From Lichenibacterium minor (GTDB lineage Bacteria > Pseudomonadota > Alphaproteobacteria > Rhizobiales > Beijerinckiaceae): DNA of 64,000 nucleotides. The notes beneath the pieces were generated by a model. That model did no database searches. It worked only from the letters and a program-made list of their open reading frames with translations, and had not been told where the DNA came from. How positions within the stretch are numbered: the first letter of the stretch is position 1; the number at the start of each line of letters is the position of its first letter. This document shows, in pieces, positions 52,464-61,496 of the stretch. Position numbers and translations under genes: made by a program. Location: positions 124,001 to 188,000 of the forward strand of contig NZ_QYBB01000007.1 of NCBI RefSeq assembly GCF_004137685.1. Reading direction: 5' to 3'.

Positions 52464-53546
52464 ATGTCCGAACCGCGCCGCCGCGCCCCCAAGCCGCCCG
52501 GCAACATCGAGCCCCTGGCCACGCTGCCCGTCTTCCTCAAGCTCGGCGGCCGCCGCGTCCTCGTGGCGGGCGGCACGCCGCCGGCCGTGTGGAAGGCGGA
52601 GCTCGTCGCCGCCGCGGGCGCGCAGGTGATCGTCGTGGCGGCCGAACCCTGTCCCGAGATGGACGCGCTGGCCGCCGCCATGCCGGACCGCATCGCGCTG
52701 CACCGCCGCGACTGGACCCCCGAGGACCTCGACGGGGCCGCCATCGCCATCGGGGCCTTCGAGGGCGACGAGGGCGAGCCCTTCCGCGCCGCCGCGCAGG
52801 CCGCGGGGGTGCCGGTCAACGTCATCGACGTGCCGCCGCTCTGCGAGTTCCAGTTCGGCACCATCGTGGCGCGCTCGCCGCTGGTCATCGGCATCTCGAC
52901 CGACGGCGCCGCCCCGGTCTTCGGGCAGGCCTTGCGCGCCCGCATCGAGGCGCTGCTGCCGGCGGAGATCGGGGCTTGGGCGGTGGCCGCGAAGGTTTGG
53001 CGCGAGCCGCTGCAGGCCCTGAAGCTCGGCTTCGCGGCCCGCCGCCGCTTTTGGGAGCTCTTCGCCGACATGGCGCTGGAGGGCGGCGACCGCGCCCCGC
53101 GCGAGGAGGACCGCCTGCTCTGCATGGAGGCCGCGACCGCGACCGAGGCGGCCGGCGGCGGCCGGGTGATCCTGGTGGGCGCCGGGCCGGGCCCGGCTGC
53201 CCAGGTGACGCTCGGCGCCGTGCGGGCGCTGCAATCCGCCGACGTCATCCTGCACGAGCCGGGCGTGGCGCCGGGCGTGCTCAGCCTCGGGCGCCGGGAA
53301 GCGCGCCGCATCCCTGCGCCCCACGACGTTGAAACGCGGAAGGCCACCGCGCGCGCCCTCGCCGACGACGGGCGCACGGTGGCCTGGGTGGGGCCCGGCG
53401 ACCCGGGCACCTGCGACCATTGGCAAGGCCGCGACGCCGTCCTCGACGGCTCGTCCGCCACGCTCGAGCGGGTGGCCGGCCTACGCTGCCCGACCTGTCC
53501 CCACGGCTGCGCGGCGCCCGGACCGGGCGCCGCGCAGGATCAATGA
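52464..53546 (+). CDS. Siroheme synthase-like protein with truncated SUMT domain
   Basis: A 360-residue protein. Residues 18-220 are the precorrin-2 dehydrogenase/ferrochelatase module of CysG (LPVFLKLGGRRVLVAGGTPPAVWKAELV, VNVIDVPPLCEFQFGTIVARSPLVIGISTDGAAPVFGQALR). From residue 233, GRVILVGAGPGPAAQVTLGAVRALQSADVILHEPGVAP resembles the first 50 residues of uroporphyrinogen methyltransferase, but the chain then stops after about 90 more residues with WVGPGDPG and a Cys-rich end; the remaining methylase domain is absent. It can probably oxidise precorrin-2 and insert iron but not methylate. It ends seven bases into the convergent KGG gene. Confidence 0.85.
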   Translation: MSEPRRRAPKPPGNIEPLATLPVFLKLGGRRVLVAGGTPPAVWKAELVAAAGAQVIVVAAEPCPEMDALAAAMPDRIALHRRDWTPEDLDGAAIAIGAFEGDEGEPFRAAAQAAGVPVNVIDVPPLCEFQFGTIVARSPLVIGISTDGAAPVFGQALRARIEALLPAEIGAWAVAAKVWREPLQALKLGFAARRRFWELFADMALEGGDRAPREEDRLLCMEAATATEAAGGGRVILVGAGPGPAAQVTLGAVRALQSADVILHEPGVAPGVLSLGRREARRIPAPHDVETRKATARALADDGRTVAWVGPGDPGTCDHWQGRDAVLDGSSATLERVAGLRCPTCPHGCAAPGPGAAQDQ

Positions 53547-53827
53547 TCGGCCTTCAGGGTGCGCGTGCCGCCGTGGGACGCGTGGCCGCCTTTGCGGCCC
53601 GCCTGGGCGGCGAGTCCGTGGTTCTGCGAAAAGCTGCGCTTCTCGGGATCGACGCTTTGGCCGCCTTTGCGGCCGGCCTGCGAGGCGAGTTCGTGGTTCT
53701 GGGAGAAGCTACGCTTCTCGTTGGGCACGCTCTCGCCACCCTTTCGCGCGATGGCCCGCCGCTTTTCCAGGTCCATCGACGCGAACCCGCGGGTCGAGCG
53801 CGTCACCGATTGTTGTTCCTCGGGCAT
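53540..53827 (-). CDS. KGG repeat general stress protein
   Basis: A 95-residue hydrophilic protein with three K-G-G repeats: KRRAIARKGGESVPNEKRSFSQ, then two nearly identical units of 23 residues (NHELASQAGRKGGQSV.. and NHGLAAQAGRKGGHAS..) each preceded by EKRSFSQ. This is the con-10/GsiB-like stress repeat. Such proteins are induced by drying, salt or starvation and are probably disordered until hydrated or bound. An EcfG-type promoter lies 40 bases upstream. The last 7 bases overlap the siroheme synthase end. Confidence 0.9.
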   Translation of the reverse strand: MPEEQQSVTRSTRGFASMDLEKRRAIARKGGESVPNEKRSFSQNHELASQAGRKGGQSVDPEKRSFSQNHGLAAQAGRKGGHASHGGTRTLKADH

Positions 53828-53866
53828 GGCCGACTCGCTGACGTTGGATGATGTCTTGAGTCGTTG

Positions 53867-53891
53867 AACGCCGCGCGAAGACGCGAGTTCC
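53867..53891 (-). promoter_or_regulatory. EcfG (general stress sigma factor) promoter of the KGG gene
   Basis: On the minus strand GGAAC (53891-53887), 16 bases, then CGTT (53870-53867) exactly matches the alphaproteobacterial EcfG consensus GGAAC-N16/17-CGTT. The transcript would start close to 53860, about 33 bases before the ATG. The PhyR-NepR-EcfG pathway that reads it lies elsewhere in the genome. Confidence 0.7.
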
Positions 53892-54012
53892 TGCGAAGCC
53901 GGGGCCCTGCTTCATTCCAGCGCGCCACGTTCCACAGTATTGGGCGGGGCGAAAGCTTGGGCGGAGCCATTGCCGATGCTGCACTGCACGGTCCTGGATC
54001 CGCCCTCTTCCC

Positions 54013-55764
54013 TTAGGCCTCGGCTTGGCGCGGACGGCGGGGCCGGCCCGCGGCCGGCGCGTCGCCCCGCCCCGGCCCGTCCTCGTAGCGCGGACGCCGC
54101 GGCGGCGCTTCGGAAGCCGGCTCGATGCGCGGCTCGGCGTTCTCGCCCTTGCGGATGGCATCCTCGAACTGGCGCGCCGCGGTGTCGCGCACCTCGAACT
54201 TGGTTTCGCGGTCGAAGATGCGGATGGCGCCGATGTCGCCCTTGCCGACGCCGCCGCGGCGGCACAGCATCGGCAACAGCCAGCGCGGGTCGGCGTTGTT
54301 GCGCCGCCCGATGTTCATCCGGAACCAGGAACCGCCGCCCGACGAGCCCTGGCCGCCGGAATGGCCGCCGCCCTGGCCGCCGTCGTTGCCCCGCGCCCAG
54401 TCGCGGTCGCGCGGGGCGGCCTCGTAGTCGGCGCGCGGCTTGCGCTGGGGCTGCGAGCCGGGGTCCGTCACGTCTTCCGGTGCGGGCAGGCGCGAGCGGT
54501 ACACGCGCACCAGCGCGGCGGCGACCTCCTCGGCCGAGCGCTGCTCCAGAAGCGTCTTCGCCATGGCGAGGTCGTCCTCGCTGGGCTCCTCGGCGAGGAG
54601 AGGGTCTCCCGCCATGCGCTCCTGGTCGAGCTTGCGGATCTCGTCGGCGGACGGCGGCGCGGCCCACACGGCCTCGGCCTTCGCGACCGCGAGCAACCCT
54701 TCCGCGCGGCGGCGGCGGGCCGGCGGCACGAGCAGGACGCTGACGCCCTTGCGGCCGGCGCGGCCCGTGCGGCCCGAACGGTGCTGCAGGGTTTCGGCGT
54801 CGTTGGGCAGGTCGGCATGGATCACGAGCGCGAGGCCCGGCAGGTCGATGCCGCGCGCCGCGACGTCGGTGGCGACGCAGACCCGGGCGCGGCCGTCGCG
54901 CAACGCTTGCAGGGCGTGGTTGCGTTCGTTCTGGCTGAGCTCGCCCGACAGCGACACCGTCGAGAAGCCGCGCTCCAGCAGCGCCGACTGCAGGTGGCGC
55001 ACCGTTTCGCGCGTGTTGGCGAAGACGAGCGCGCTCGGCGGCTCGTAGAAGCGGAGCAGGTTGACCACGGCGTGCTCGACCTCGCGCGGCACGATCCGCA
55101 CCGCCCGGTATTCGATGTCGGTGTGGCCGCGCGACCCGCCCGCCACGGCGATGCGCAGCGCGTCGTTCTGGTAGCGCTGCGCCAGCGTCACGATCCCCTT
55201 GGGCAGGGTGGCGGAGAACAGCAGCGTGCGGCGCTCCTCCGGGGTGGTCTGCAGGATGAACTCGAGGTCGTCGCGGAAGCCGAGGTCCAGCATCTCGTCC
55301 GCCTCGTCGAGCACCACGGCGCGGAGCGCCGACGGGTCGAGGTTGCGGCGCTCGAGATGGTCGCGCAGGCGGCCGGGCGTGCCCACCACGATATGCACGC
55401 CGAACGACAGCGCGCGGGCTTCGCGGCGCGCGTCCATTCCGCCCACGCAGGACACGATGCGGGCGCCCGTCGGCTTGTAAAGCCAGGCGAGCTCGCGCTC
55501 CACCTGCAGCGCCAGCTCGCGCGTCGGCGCCACGATCAGCGCCAGGGGGGCGGCGGCCGGCGGCATGGCGTCGGCGTCGCCCATCAGGGTCGGCGCGATG
55601 GCGAGGCCGAAGGCCACGGTCTTGCCGGAGCCGGTCTGGGCCGACACGAGCAGGTCGCGCCCGCCTTCGGCTTCGAGCACGGCGGACTGGACGGGGGTGG
55701 GATCCTGGTAGTCGCGTTCGGCCAGCGCGCGCGCGAGGGAGGGGGCGGTCGGGGGAAAAGCCAA
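54013..55764 (-). CDS. DEAD-box RNA helicase
   Basis: A 583-residue helicase. Q motif DPTPVQ, Walker A AQTGSGKT (42-49), PTRELA, DEAD (153-156), SAT and HRSGRTGRAGR place it in the DEAD family. The C-terminal region has a Gly-rich linker (residues 455-480) and a segment RNNADPRWLLPMLCRRGGVGKGDIGAIRI like the DbpA/CsdA RNA-binding fold, then a basic tail. It unwinds RNA duplexes in ribosome assembly or cold adaptation. The start is TTG at 55764, giving MAFPPTAPSLARALAERDYQ-like Q-motif context; upstream ribosome site is weak. It lies behind the KGG stress gene on the same strand, 185 bases before its start. Confidence 0.93.
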   Translation of the reverse strand: MAFPPTAPSLARALAERDYQDPTPVQSAVLEAEGGRDLLVSAQTGSGKTVAFGLAIAPTLMGDADAMPPAAAPLALIVAPTRELALQVERELAWLYKPTGARIVSCVGGMDARREARALSFGVHIVVGTPGRLRDHLERRNLDPSALRAVVLDEADEMLDLGFRDDLEFILQTTPEERRTLLFSATLPKGIVTLAQRYQNDALRIAVAGGSRGHTDIEYRAVRIVPREVEHAVVNLLRFYEPPSALVFANTRETVRHLQSALLERGFSTVSLSGELSQNERNHALQALRDGRARVCVATDVAARGIDLPGLALVIHADLPNDAETLQHRSGRTGRAGRKGVSVLLVPPARRRRAEGLLAVAKAEAVWAAPPSADEIRKLDQERMAGDPLLAEEPSEDDLAMAKTLLEQRSAEEVAAALVRVYRSRLPAPEDVTDPGSQPQRKPRADYEAAPRDRDWARGNDGGQGGGHSGGQGSSGGGSWFRMNIGRRNNADPRWLLPMLCRRGGVGKGDIGAIRIFDRETKFEVRDTAARQFEDAIRKGENAEPRIEPASEAPPRRPRYEDGPGRGDAPAAGRPRRPRQAEA

Positions 55765-56151
55765 GCTTTGTTTCGTGCCTTGATCGAGGGAAGAGCGCCG
55801 GCGATGCGGCCGGGGCGCCGGGGAAAACGGGCCGCGGCGGGGGCGGCCCTGCGACGCTTCGGCCCATCCCGGGCGCTGCGCCTTGTCGAAGACATGGTCC
55901 TTAGGGCACGCCGAAGCAATCGGCGAGCCCTCCCGCGCCGGAATAAAGCCGCCGATACCTCCCGCGCCCCCATGTCATGGCTGCCGCGGGGCGCCAGATC
56001 CTAGCCCGGAACGGCGGGGCTGCGGCTCCGCGGCTCCGCGTTCGCCCGGCGCGACACTTGCGAAGGGCGGGGCGCGTGCTGAAATCTGACGCGTGTCATG
56101 CTGCGGCCGACACGTGCCGGCTTCGAAAGGCCAGCCCGGGAGACAGATGCG
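55765..56151. other. Intergenic region between divergent helicase and protease-like gene
   Basis: About 390 bases. It must contain promoters for both genes. Open frames are arginine-rich and unsupported. A run with more A/T near 55900-55970 lies midway. No operator identified. Confidence 0.4.
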
Positions 56152-57129
56152 GTGAGCGACGAGTACGACGACTGGGAAGTTTCCCCCCGCGCGCAGCCCA
56201 AGGCCGCCGACTACGGCTTCGACCTCGACCGCGCCCTGTCATCCGTGGTGAGCCTGAGCGCGCGCGTGGCGAGCGACGCCTACACGGCGGAAACGCTGGG
56301 CGTCGAGCGCGGCGGCAACGGCGTGGTGATCCGCGAGGACGGCGTGGTGGTGACCATCGGCTACCTCATCACCGAGGCCGAGGAGGTGCTGCTCGAAACG
56401 CACCGCGGGCGCGTGGTGCCGGGCCATGTGCTCGGCTACGACGGGTCGACCGGCTTCGGGCTCGTCCAGGCGCTGGAGCCGCTCGGCCTGCCGGCCTTGA
56501 AGCTCGGCGACAGCCGCCACGCGGGCGTCGGCGAAAGCGTGATCCTGGCGGGGGCGGGCGGGCGCCGCCATTCGGTGGCTGCCGAGATCGTGGCGCGCCA
56601 GGAATTCGCCGGCTACTGGGAATACCTCATCGAGGAAGCGATCTTCACGGCGCCGGGCCACCCGAACTGGGGCGGCGCTGCGCTGATCGGGGCGTCGGGC
56701 GACCTGCTCGGCATCGGCTCGCTGCAGCTCCAGCACCAGGTCAACGGCGGCCGCGTGAAGGCGCTCAACATGGTGGTGCCGAGCGAGCTCCTGGTGCCGA
56801 TCTACGACGACCTCCTGGCCGGCCGGTCCGGCAACGCCGCGCGGCCGTGGCTCGGCGTCTATGCCCACGAGATCGACAAGAGCGTCGTCATCGTCGGCGT
56901 GGCCGACAAGGGGCCGGCGGACCGCGCCGGGCTGCGCAAGGGCGACATCGTCAAGGTCGCGGGCGGCATGGACATCGCCAACCTCGCCGATTTCTACCGC
57001 TCCATGTGGGCGCTCGGCGGTCCCGGCGTCGAGGTGCCGCTGACGCTGGAACGCGAGGGCGACGTTTTCGACCTGCGCATCACCGCGGCCGACCGACGCC
57101 AGTTCCTGAAGCAGCCGCGCCTGCACTGA
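56152..57129 (+). CDS. Trypsin-like (S1C) PDZ protein lacking catalytic residues
   Basis: A 325-residue protein with the HtrA layout: beta-barrel domain at about 25-215 and a PDZ domain at 220-310 (RPWLGVYAHEIDKSVVIVGVADKGPADRAGLRKGDIV). The catalytic triad is missing. Where active enzymes read T-N-x-H-V, it has GYLITEAEEV; where they read D-x-x-T-D-L-A it has DGSTGFGLV; where they read G-N-S-G-G it has PNWGGAAL. No signal peptide, so it is cytosolic. It is probably a binding or scaffold pseudoprotease. GTG start with GGGAG nine bases upstream. An Hsp70 relative follows after 140 bases. Confidence 0.88.
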   Translation: MSDEYDDWEVSPRAQPKAADYGFDLDRALSSVVSLSARVASDAYTAETLGVERGGNGVVIREDGVVVTIGYLITEAEEVLLETHRGRVVPGHVLGYDGSTGFGLVQALEPLGLPALKLGDSRHAGVGESVILAGAGGRRHSVAAEIVARQEFAGYWEYLIEEAIFTAPGHPNWGGAALIGASGDLLGIGSLQLQHQVNGGRVKALNMVVPSELLVPIYDDLLAGRSGNAARPWLGVYAHEIDKSVVIVGVADKGPADRAGLRKGDIVKVAGGMDIANLADFYRSMWALGGPGVEVPLTLEREGDVFDLRITAADRRQFLKQPRLH

Positions 57130-57269
57130 ACGGCTTGGCCGGCCGCCGGGGTCGCCCGACCCGCTGGCCCCGGCCGTCCGGATCCTGTAGGGGAAGCCCC
57201 CCGATCCATCCCGGCCCCCGTCGGCGCGTCCCGCCCCGGGGGCCGGTTCCGTTTGTGAGACCTGAAGCC

Positions 57270-58553
57270 ATGCGGGCCGTCGGCATCGATTTCGGCACGA
57301 CCAACAGCGCGGTCGCGGTGGTGGAGGAGGACGGCACCGTGCGGAGCCTGTCCTGGCCGTCCGCATCGGGCGACGTCGGCGTTTTCCGCACCGCGCTGGC
57401 CTTCTGGAGCGAGGGCCGCGCGCCGCGCGCCGTGGTCCACACCGCGGGAGGACCCCAGGCGCTGGAGCACGCCCTGTCGGGCTCCGGCAACGGCCGCTTC
57501 GTGCAGTCCATCAAGACCTACCTCGGCAGCCGCGCCTTCACGGAAACGCGGCTCTACGGCAAGCGCTTCACCATCGAGGACCTGGTGGCGACGTTCCTCG
57601 GCCACCTCGCCCCCGAGCGCGACGCGCTGCTGGCCGGCACGGCCGGCGTGGTGGCGGGGCGCCCGGTGGTCTTCGCCGGCGACAATCCCGACGAGGGACT
57701 GGCGGTGGGCCGGCTCGGCGCCGCCTTCGCGCAGGCGGGCTTCGGCGCGGTCGACCTCGCCTACGAGCCGCTCGGCGCCGCCTATTGGTACGCCCGCAAC
57801 CTCGACCGCGACCAGACCGTGCTGGTGGCCGACTTCGGCGGCGGCACCTCCGACTTCTCGGTGATCCGCTTCCGCCGCGGCGACGGGCGGCAGGGCGCCG
57901 AAGCGCTGGCCCACGGCGGCGTCGGCCTCGCCGGCGACACGTTCGATTACCGCCTGATCGACCGCTACGTGGCGCCGCAGCTCGGCAAGGGCTCGCATTA
58001 CCGCTCCTTCGACAAGCTGCTGCCCATCCCGGCCTACATCCACGCGGCCTTCAGCCAGTGGCACCAGCTGTCCTGGTTGAAGGCGCCGGCCACCATGGCG
58101 GAGCTGCGCAAGCTCCGGGCCGCCAGCGACGACCCGGACGCCATCGAGCGGCTGATCGACTTCGTCGACCTCGACCTCGGCTTCGAGCTCTACCAGGCGA
58201 TCAGCGCCGTGAAGATCCGCCTGTCCGAGGCCGAAGCGACCCGGCTCGATTTCGACAGCTCCGGCATCCGCTTGAGCGCGGACGTGACGCGCGCCGAGTT
58301 CGAGCGGCTGATCGCCCCCGACCTCGCCCGCATGGGGGAAGCCGCCGACGACACGCTGCGGCGCGCCGGCCTGGCGCACGGCGACATCGACGCCGTGTTC
58401 ACCACCGGCGGCACCTCGCAGGTGCCGGCTGTGCGGCGGCTCTTCGTGGATCGCTTCGGGGAAGGGCGGCTCCACGCCGCCCACCCGCTGCAGTCGGTGG
58501 CGTCGGGGCTGGCGCTCTACGCGGCCGACCGGGCGCTGGGGCGGGCGGCCTGA
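57270..58553 (+). CDS. YegD-like Hsp70 family ATPase
   Basis: A 427-residue Hsp70 relative of the YegD type, consisting of the ATPase half only. AVGIDFGTTNSAVAVVEEDG (phosphate 1), VLVADFGGGTSDFSVIRF (phosphate 2, near residue 190) and VFTTGGTSQVPAVRRLF (adenosine loop, near residue 375) are present; there is no substrate-binding domain. Compared with DnaK it has an insertion around residues 250-320 (PIPAYIHAAFSQWHQLSWL). Function of YegD is unknown; it may act with the upstream PDZ protein. ATG 57270. Confidence 0.93.
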   Translation: MRAVGIDFGTTNSAVAVVEEDGTVRSLSWPSASGDVGVFRTALAFWSEGRAPRAVVHTAGGPQALEHALSGSGNGRFVQSIKTYLGSRAFTETRLYGKRFTIEDLVATFLGHLAPERDALLAGTAGVVAGRPVVFAGDNPDEGLAVGRLGAAFAQAGFGAVDLAYEPLGAAYWYARNLDRDQTVLVADFGGGTSDFSVIRFRRGDGRQGAEALAHGGVGLAGDTFDYRLIDRYVAPQLGKGSHYRSFDKLLPIPAYIHAAFSQWHQLSWLKAPATMAELRKLRAASDDPDAIERLIDFVDLDLGFELYQAISAVKIRLSEAEATRLDFDSSGIRLSADVTRAEFERLIAPDLARMGEAADDTLRRAGLAHGDIDAVFTTGGTSQVPAVRRLFVDRFGEGRLHAAHPLQSVASGLALYAADRALGRAA

Positions 58554-58668
58554 GCAGACGCCCGTGGGCGGGCCCACGCCGTCCCGCCGAGGGGCGGCCC
58601 GCTCGCTTGCGCGGCCCCCGGGGCCCCGCTAAGCCTCGGCATCCATCCCGCGCGGAGCTGATCCTGCC

Positions 58669-59652
58669 ATGTCGATGACCCCCGGCTCCGCTGCCGACTA
58701 CCTCGTCGACCGCCGGCGCATCCGCCGCAAGCTCACCTTCTGGCGCGTCCTCGCCGCCGCCGTGGCGGTGCTGGCCGTCGTGGCCCTGTTCGCGCGCGAC
58801 GGCGGCGCCGTGCTCGCCACGCGCGTCGTCCCCCACGTCGCCCGGGTGAAGATCGGCGGCCTGATCACCGGCGACGACACCACGCTGCGCCTGCTGCACG
58901 ACGTCGAGACGACCGACGCCGCCAAGGCCCTGGTGCTGCAGATCGAGAGCCCCGGCGGCACGACCGTGGGCTCCGAGCGCGTCTACGACGCCATCCGCAA
59001 GGTCGCGGCGAAGAAGCCCGTCGTCGCCACGGTGGACACGTTGGCGGCCTCGGGCGCCTATATCGCGGCGCTGGGCGCCGACCACATCGTGGCTTACGGC
59101 AACTCGCTCGTCGGCTCCATCGGGGTGCTGTTCCAGTTTCCCAACGTGTCGGGCCTGCTCGACAAGATCGGCGTCAGGGTCGAGGAGGTGAAGTCCGCGC
59201 CCCTCAAGGCCGCGCCGAACGGCCTCGAGCCCACCAGCGACGCGGCCCGCGCCGCCCTGGCGGCGCTGGTGTCCGACAGCTTCGACTGGTTCAAGGGACT
59301 GGTGAAGTCGCGCCGCTCCATGACGGACGCCGAACTCGCCGCCGTCGACGACGGCCGCGTCTTCACCGGGCGCCAGGGCGTGCCGCTGAAGCTCGTCGAC
59401 GAGCTCGGGTCGGAGGAGGACGCGGTGCGTTGGCTCGAAACGGACCGCCACGTCGCCCATGGCCTGCCGGTGCGCGACTACGAGCCCAAGCGCCGCGGCG
59501 GCGTGCTCGGGCTGCTGACCTCGGCCGCTTCCGCCGCCGACGCCCTCGGCTTCCCGACGGTGGGCCGCGTGGCCGCGGCGCTCGGCGAAGCCGCCGACCG
59601 GCCTCGCCTTGACGGTCTCACGGCGGTTTGGCAGGGTGCCTCAGGCCAGTGA
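58669..59652 (+). CDS. sppA: Signal peptide peptidase SppA (short form)
   Basis: A 327-residue membrane-anchored serine peptidase. Residues 24-42 form the anchor helix. The catalytic pair is Ser128 in [10 protein letters not shown] and Lys180 in SAPLKAAPN, 52 residues apart as in Bacillus Spp[22 protein letters not shown] near residue 89 and [14 protein letters not shown] near residue 146 are family motifs. It degrades cleaved signal peptides in the membrane. Single catalytic domain as in Rhizobiales. ATG at 58669, followed closely by ihfB. Confidence 0.94.
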   Translation: MSMTPGSAADYLVDRRRIRRKLTFWRVLAAAVAVLAVVALFARDGGAVLATRVVPHVARVKIGGLITGDDTTLRLLHDVETTDAAKALVLQIESPGGTTVGSERVYDAIRKVAAKKPVVATVDTLAASGAYIAALGADHIVAYGNSLVGSIGVLFQFPNVSGLLDKIGVRVEEVKSAPLKAAPNGLEPTSDAARAALAALVSDSFDWFKGLVKSRRSMTDAELAAVDDGRVFTGRQGVPLKLVDELGSEEDAVRWLETDRHVAHGLPVRDYEPKRRGGVLGLLTSAASAADALGFPTVGRVAAALGEAADRPRLDGLTAVWQGASGQ

Positions 59653-59707
59653 AGGGTTCCCGGGCACGCCGGCCGACATCCCGCACGGCGCTTGTGTGGG
59701 GGCGCAG

Positions 59708-60034
59708 GTGATCAAGTCGGAACTCGTCCAGCGGATCGCCGAAAAGAACCCGCACCTGTACCAGCGCGACATCGAGAAGGTGGTCAACGCCGTGCTCAAC
59801 GGCATCACCGATGCCCTGGTGCGCGGCGACCGGGTGGAGCTGCGCGGCTTCGGGGCCTTCTCGGTGAAGCGCCGCGACGCCCGCCTCGGCCGCAACCCCC
59901 GCACCGGCGACCACGTCGAGGTCGTCGAGAAGGCCGTGCCCTTCTTCAAGACCGGCAAGGAGATGCGCGAGCGGCTGAACCCCGGCGAAGCCGATGCCGA
60001 GGCCGAGGAGCCGCTGAAGCGCCTGCGCGCGTGA
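59708..60034 (+). CDS. ihfB: Integration host factor subunit beta (IHF/HU family)
   Basis: A 108-residue DNA-bending protein. [36 protein letters not shown], then [31 protein letters not shown], the beta-arm signature with Pro that inserts between bases. [15 protein letters not shown] ends the fold; the C-terminal 15 residues are acidic. The start is GTG at 59708 with GGGGGCG upstream; a longer frame starting inside sppA is not needed. It pairs with an alpha subunit elsewhere. The order sppA-ihfB matches other Rhizobiales. Confidence 0.95.
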   Translation: MIKSELVQRIAEKNPHLYQRDIEKVVNAVLNGITDALVRGDRVELRGFGAFSVKRRDARLGRNPRTGDHVEVVEKAVPFFKTGKEMRERLNPGEADAEAEEPLKRLRA

Positions 60035-60121
60035 GCGCGCCCGCCCGCGGGGCGTGACCCCGGCGGCGGATCGTGCGAAACCCCTCCGCAGCGACGGGGG
60101 CCCGCCCCGAAGGAGACGGAT

Positions 60122-60511
60122 GTGAAGACCTTTCTGAAGGCCCTGGTGCTGGTGCCGGTCGCGATCCTGGCGATCGCCTTCGCGGTCGCCAACCGTCAGG
60201 TCGTGTCCATCTCCTTCGATCCCTTCTCGTCCGGCGACCCGGTCTTCGTCCTGGCGGCGCCGCTGTTCCTGCTGGTCTTCTTCCTGCTCACCTGCGGGGT
60301 GGTGATCGGCGGCGTGGCGAGCTGGCTCGGTCAGGGCCGCTATCGCTCGGCCGCGCGCCGCGCCACCGCGGAAGCCCGCGACGCCCGCGTCGAGAACGCC
60401 CGCCTGCGCACAGAGCTCGACATCCAGTCCCGCCAGAACCGCGAAGCCGCCCGCCTCGCCGGCGCGTCTTCCGGCCCGCTGCCGGCGCTCGAACTGCACG
60501 ACGCCCACTGA
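60122..60511 (+). CDS. LapA domain membrane protein
   Basis: A 129-residue protein with two membrane helices (residues 5-25 and 43-68) and the family motif VANRQVVSISFDPF in the loop; then a cytoplasmic coiled coil (RRATAEARDARVENARLRTELD). This is the LapA/DUF1049 layout, as in E. coli YciS, which helps assemble lipopolysaccharide with LapB. Start GTG at 60122 after GGAGACGGAT. Position after ihfB is the usual one in proteobacteria. Confidence 0.9.
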   Translation: MKTFLKALVLVPVAILAIAFAVANRQVVSISFDPFSSGDPVFVLAAPLFLLVFFLLTCGVVIGGVASWLGQGRYRSAARRATAEARDARVENARLRTELDIQSRQNREAARLAGASSGPLPALELHDAH

Positions 60512-60518
60512 CCCCGCC

Positions 60519-61478
60519 GTGAGGCTCGTCACCGCCGACGAGATCGACCGCGCGCTCGACGAGCGGAGCCTCGTCGAGGCGCTGCGCCGCGCCCTGGCGT
60601 CCGGGTCCTTCGTGGCGCCGACCCGCCACCACCACCACGTCGGCCCGGAGGGCGGCGCGGGCGCCGTCCATCTGCTGATGCCGGCCTGGAGCGCCGGCGC
60701 GCCCGGCCCCGGCGCCTACGTGGGTACCAAGATCGTCGACGTGTTCCCCGGCAACGGCGCCCTCGGCCTGCCCGCCGTGATGGGGGCCTACGTGCTGCAA
60801 TCGGGCGAGACCGGGGCGCCGCTGGCCGTCATCGACGGCACGCGGCTGACGCACCGCCGCACCGCCGCGGTGTCGGCCCTCGCCGCCGACCTGCTGGCGC
60901 GGCCGGACGCGTCGCGGCTGCTGATGGTCGGCGCCGGCGCGCTGGCACCCTTCCTGGCGCGCGCCCACGCGGCCGTGCGGCCGCCGTCCCACATCGCGGT
61001 GTGGAACCACCGCCCGGCCGGGGCCGAGCGCCTCGCCGCCGCCCTCCGCGCCGAGGGACTGCCGGCCGAGGCGGTGACCGGTCTCGAAGCCGCCGTGCGG
61101 GCCGCCGACACCGTCTGCTGCGCCACGCTGTCGACCGCGCCGCTGATCCGCGGCGACTGGCTCGCCCCCGGCCAGCACGTCGACCTCGTCGGGGCCTTCA
61201 CGATGGCGATGCGCGAGGCCGACGACGCGGCGCTGCTCCGCGCCCGCGTCTTCATCGACACGCCGGCGGCGCTGACGGAGGGCGGCGACGTGGCGGCGGC
61301 GATCCGCGGCGGCGTGCTGCGGGAGGCGGACGTGCTGGCCGACCTCGCGGCCCTGTGCCGGGGCGCGCATCCCGGGCGCGGGGGCGCGGGCGAGATCACG
61401 CTGTTCAAGGCGGTCGGCACCGCGGTGGCGGACCTCGCCGCGGCCGTCGCGGTGTGGGACGCGCTGTCGGCGGCCTGA
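60519..61478 (+). CDS. Ornithine cyclodeaminase/mu-crystallin family protein
   Basis: A 319-residue NAD(P)-binding protein. HHHHVGPEGGAGAVHLLMPAWS near residue 29, KIVDVFPGNGALGLPAVMGAYVLQSGETGAPLAVIDGTRLTHRRTAA near residue 70 (with Lys and the TxxRTAA family motif), and LLMVGAGALAPFLARAHAAVRP near residue 130 as Rossmann loop. This family reduces cyclic imino acids such as pyrroline-2-carboxylate, or deaminates ornithine. Start GTG at 60519, seven bases after lapA. Exact substrate not visible. Confidence 0.92.
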   Translation: MRLVTADEIDRALDERSLVEALRRALASGSFVAPTRHHHHVGPEGGAGAVHLLMPAWSAGAPGPGAYVGTKIVDVFPGNGALGLPAVMGAYVLQSGETGAPLAVIDGTRLTHRRTAAVSALAADLLARPDASRLLMVGAGALAPFLARAHAAVRPPSHIAVWNHRPAGAERLAAALRAEGLPAEAVTGLEAAVRAADTVCCATLSTAPLIRGDWLAPGQHVDLVGAFTMAMREADDAALLRARVFIDTPAALTEGGDVAAAIRGGVLREADVLADLAALCRGAHPGRGGAGEITLFKAVGTAVADLAAAVAVWDALSAA

Positions 61479-61496
61479 GGCATCGGAGGGACGGTC

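Noticed and set aside
53540..53827. Possible short tandem DNA repeats or CRISPR-like units
   Set aside because: The repetition is at protein level (KGG units) within one small gene; there are no spacers. No CRISPR array was seen in the window.
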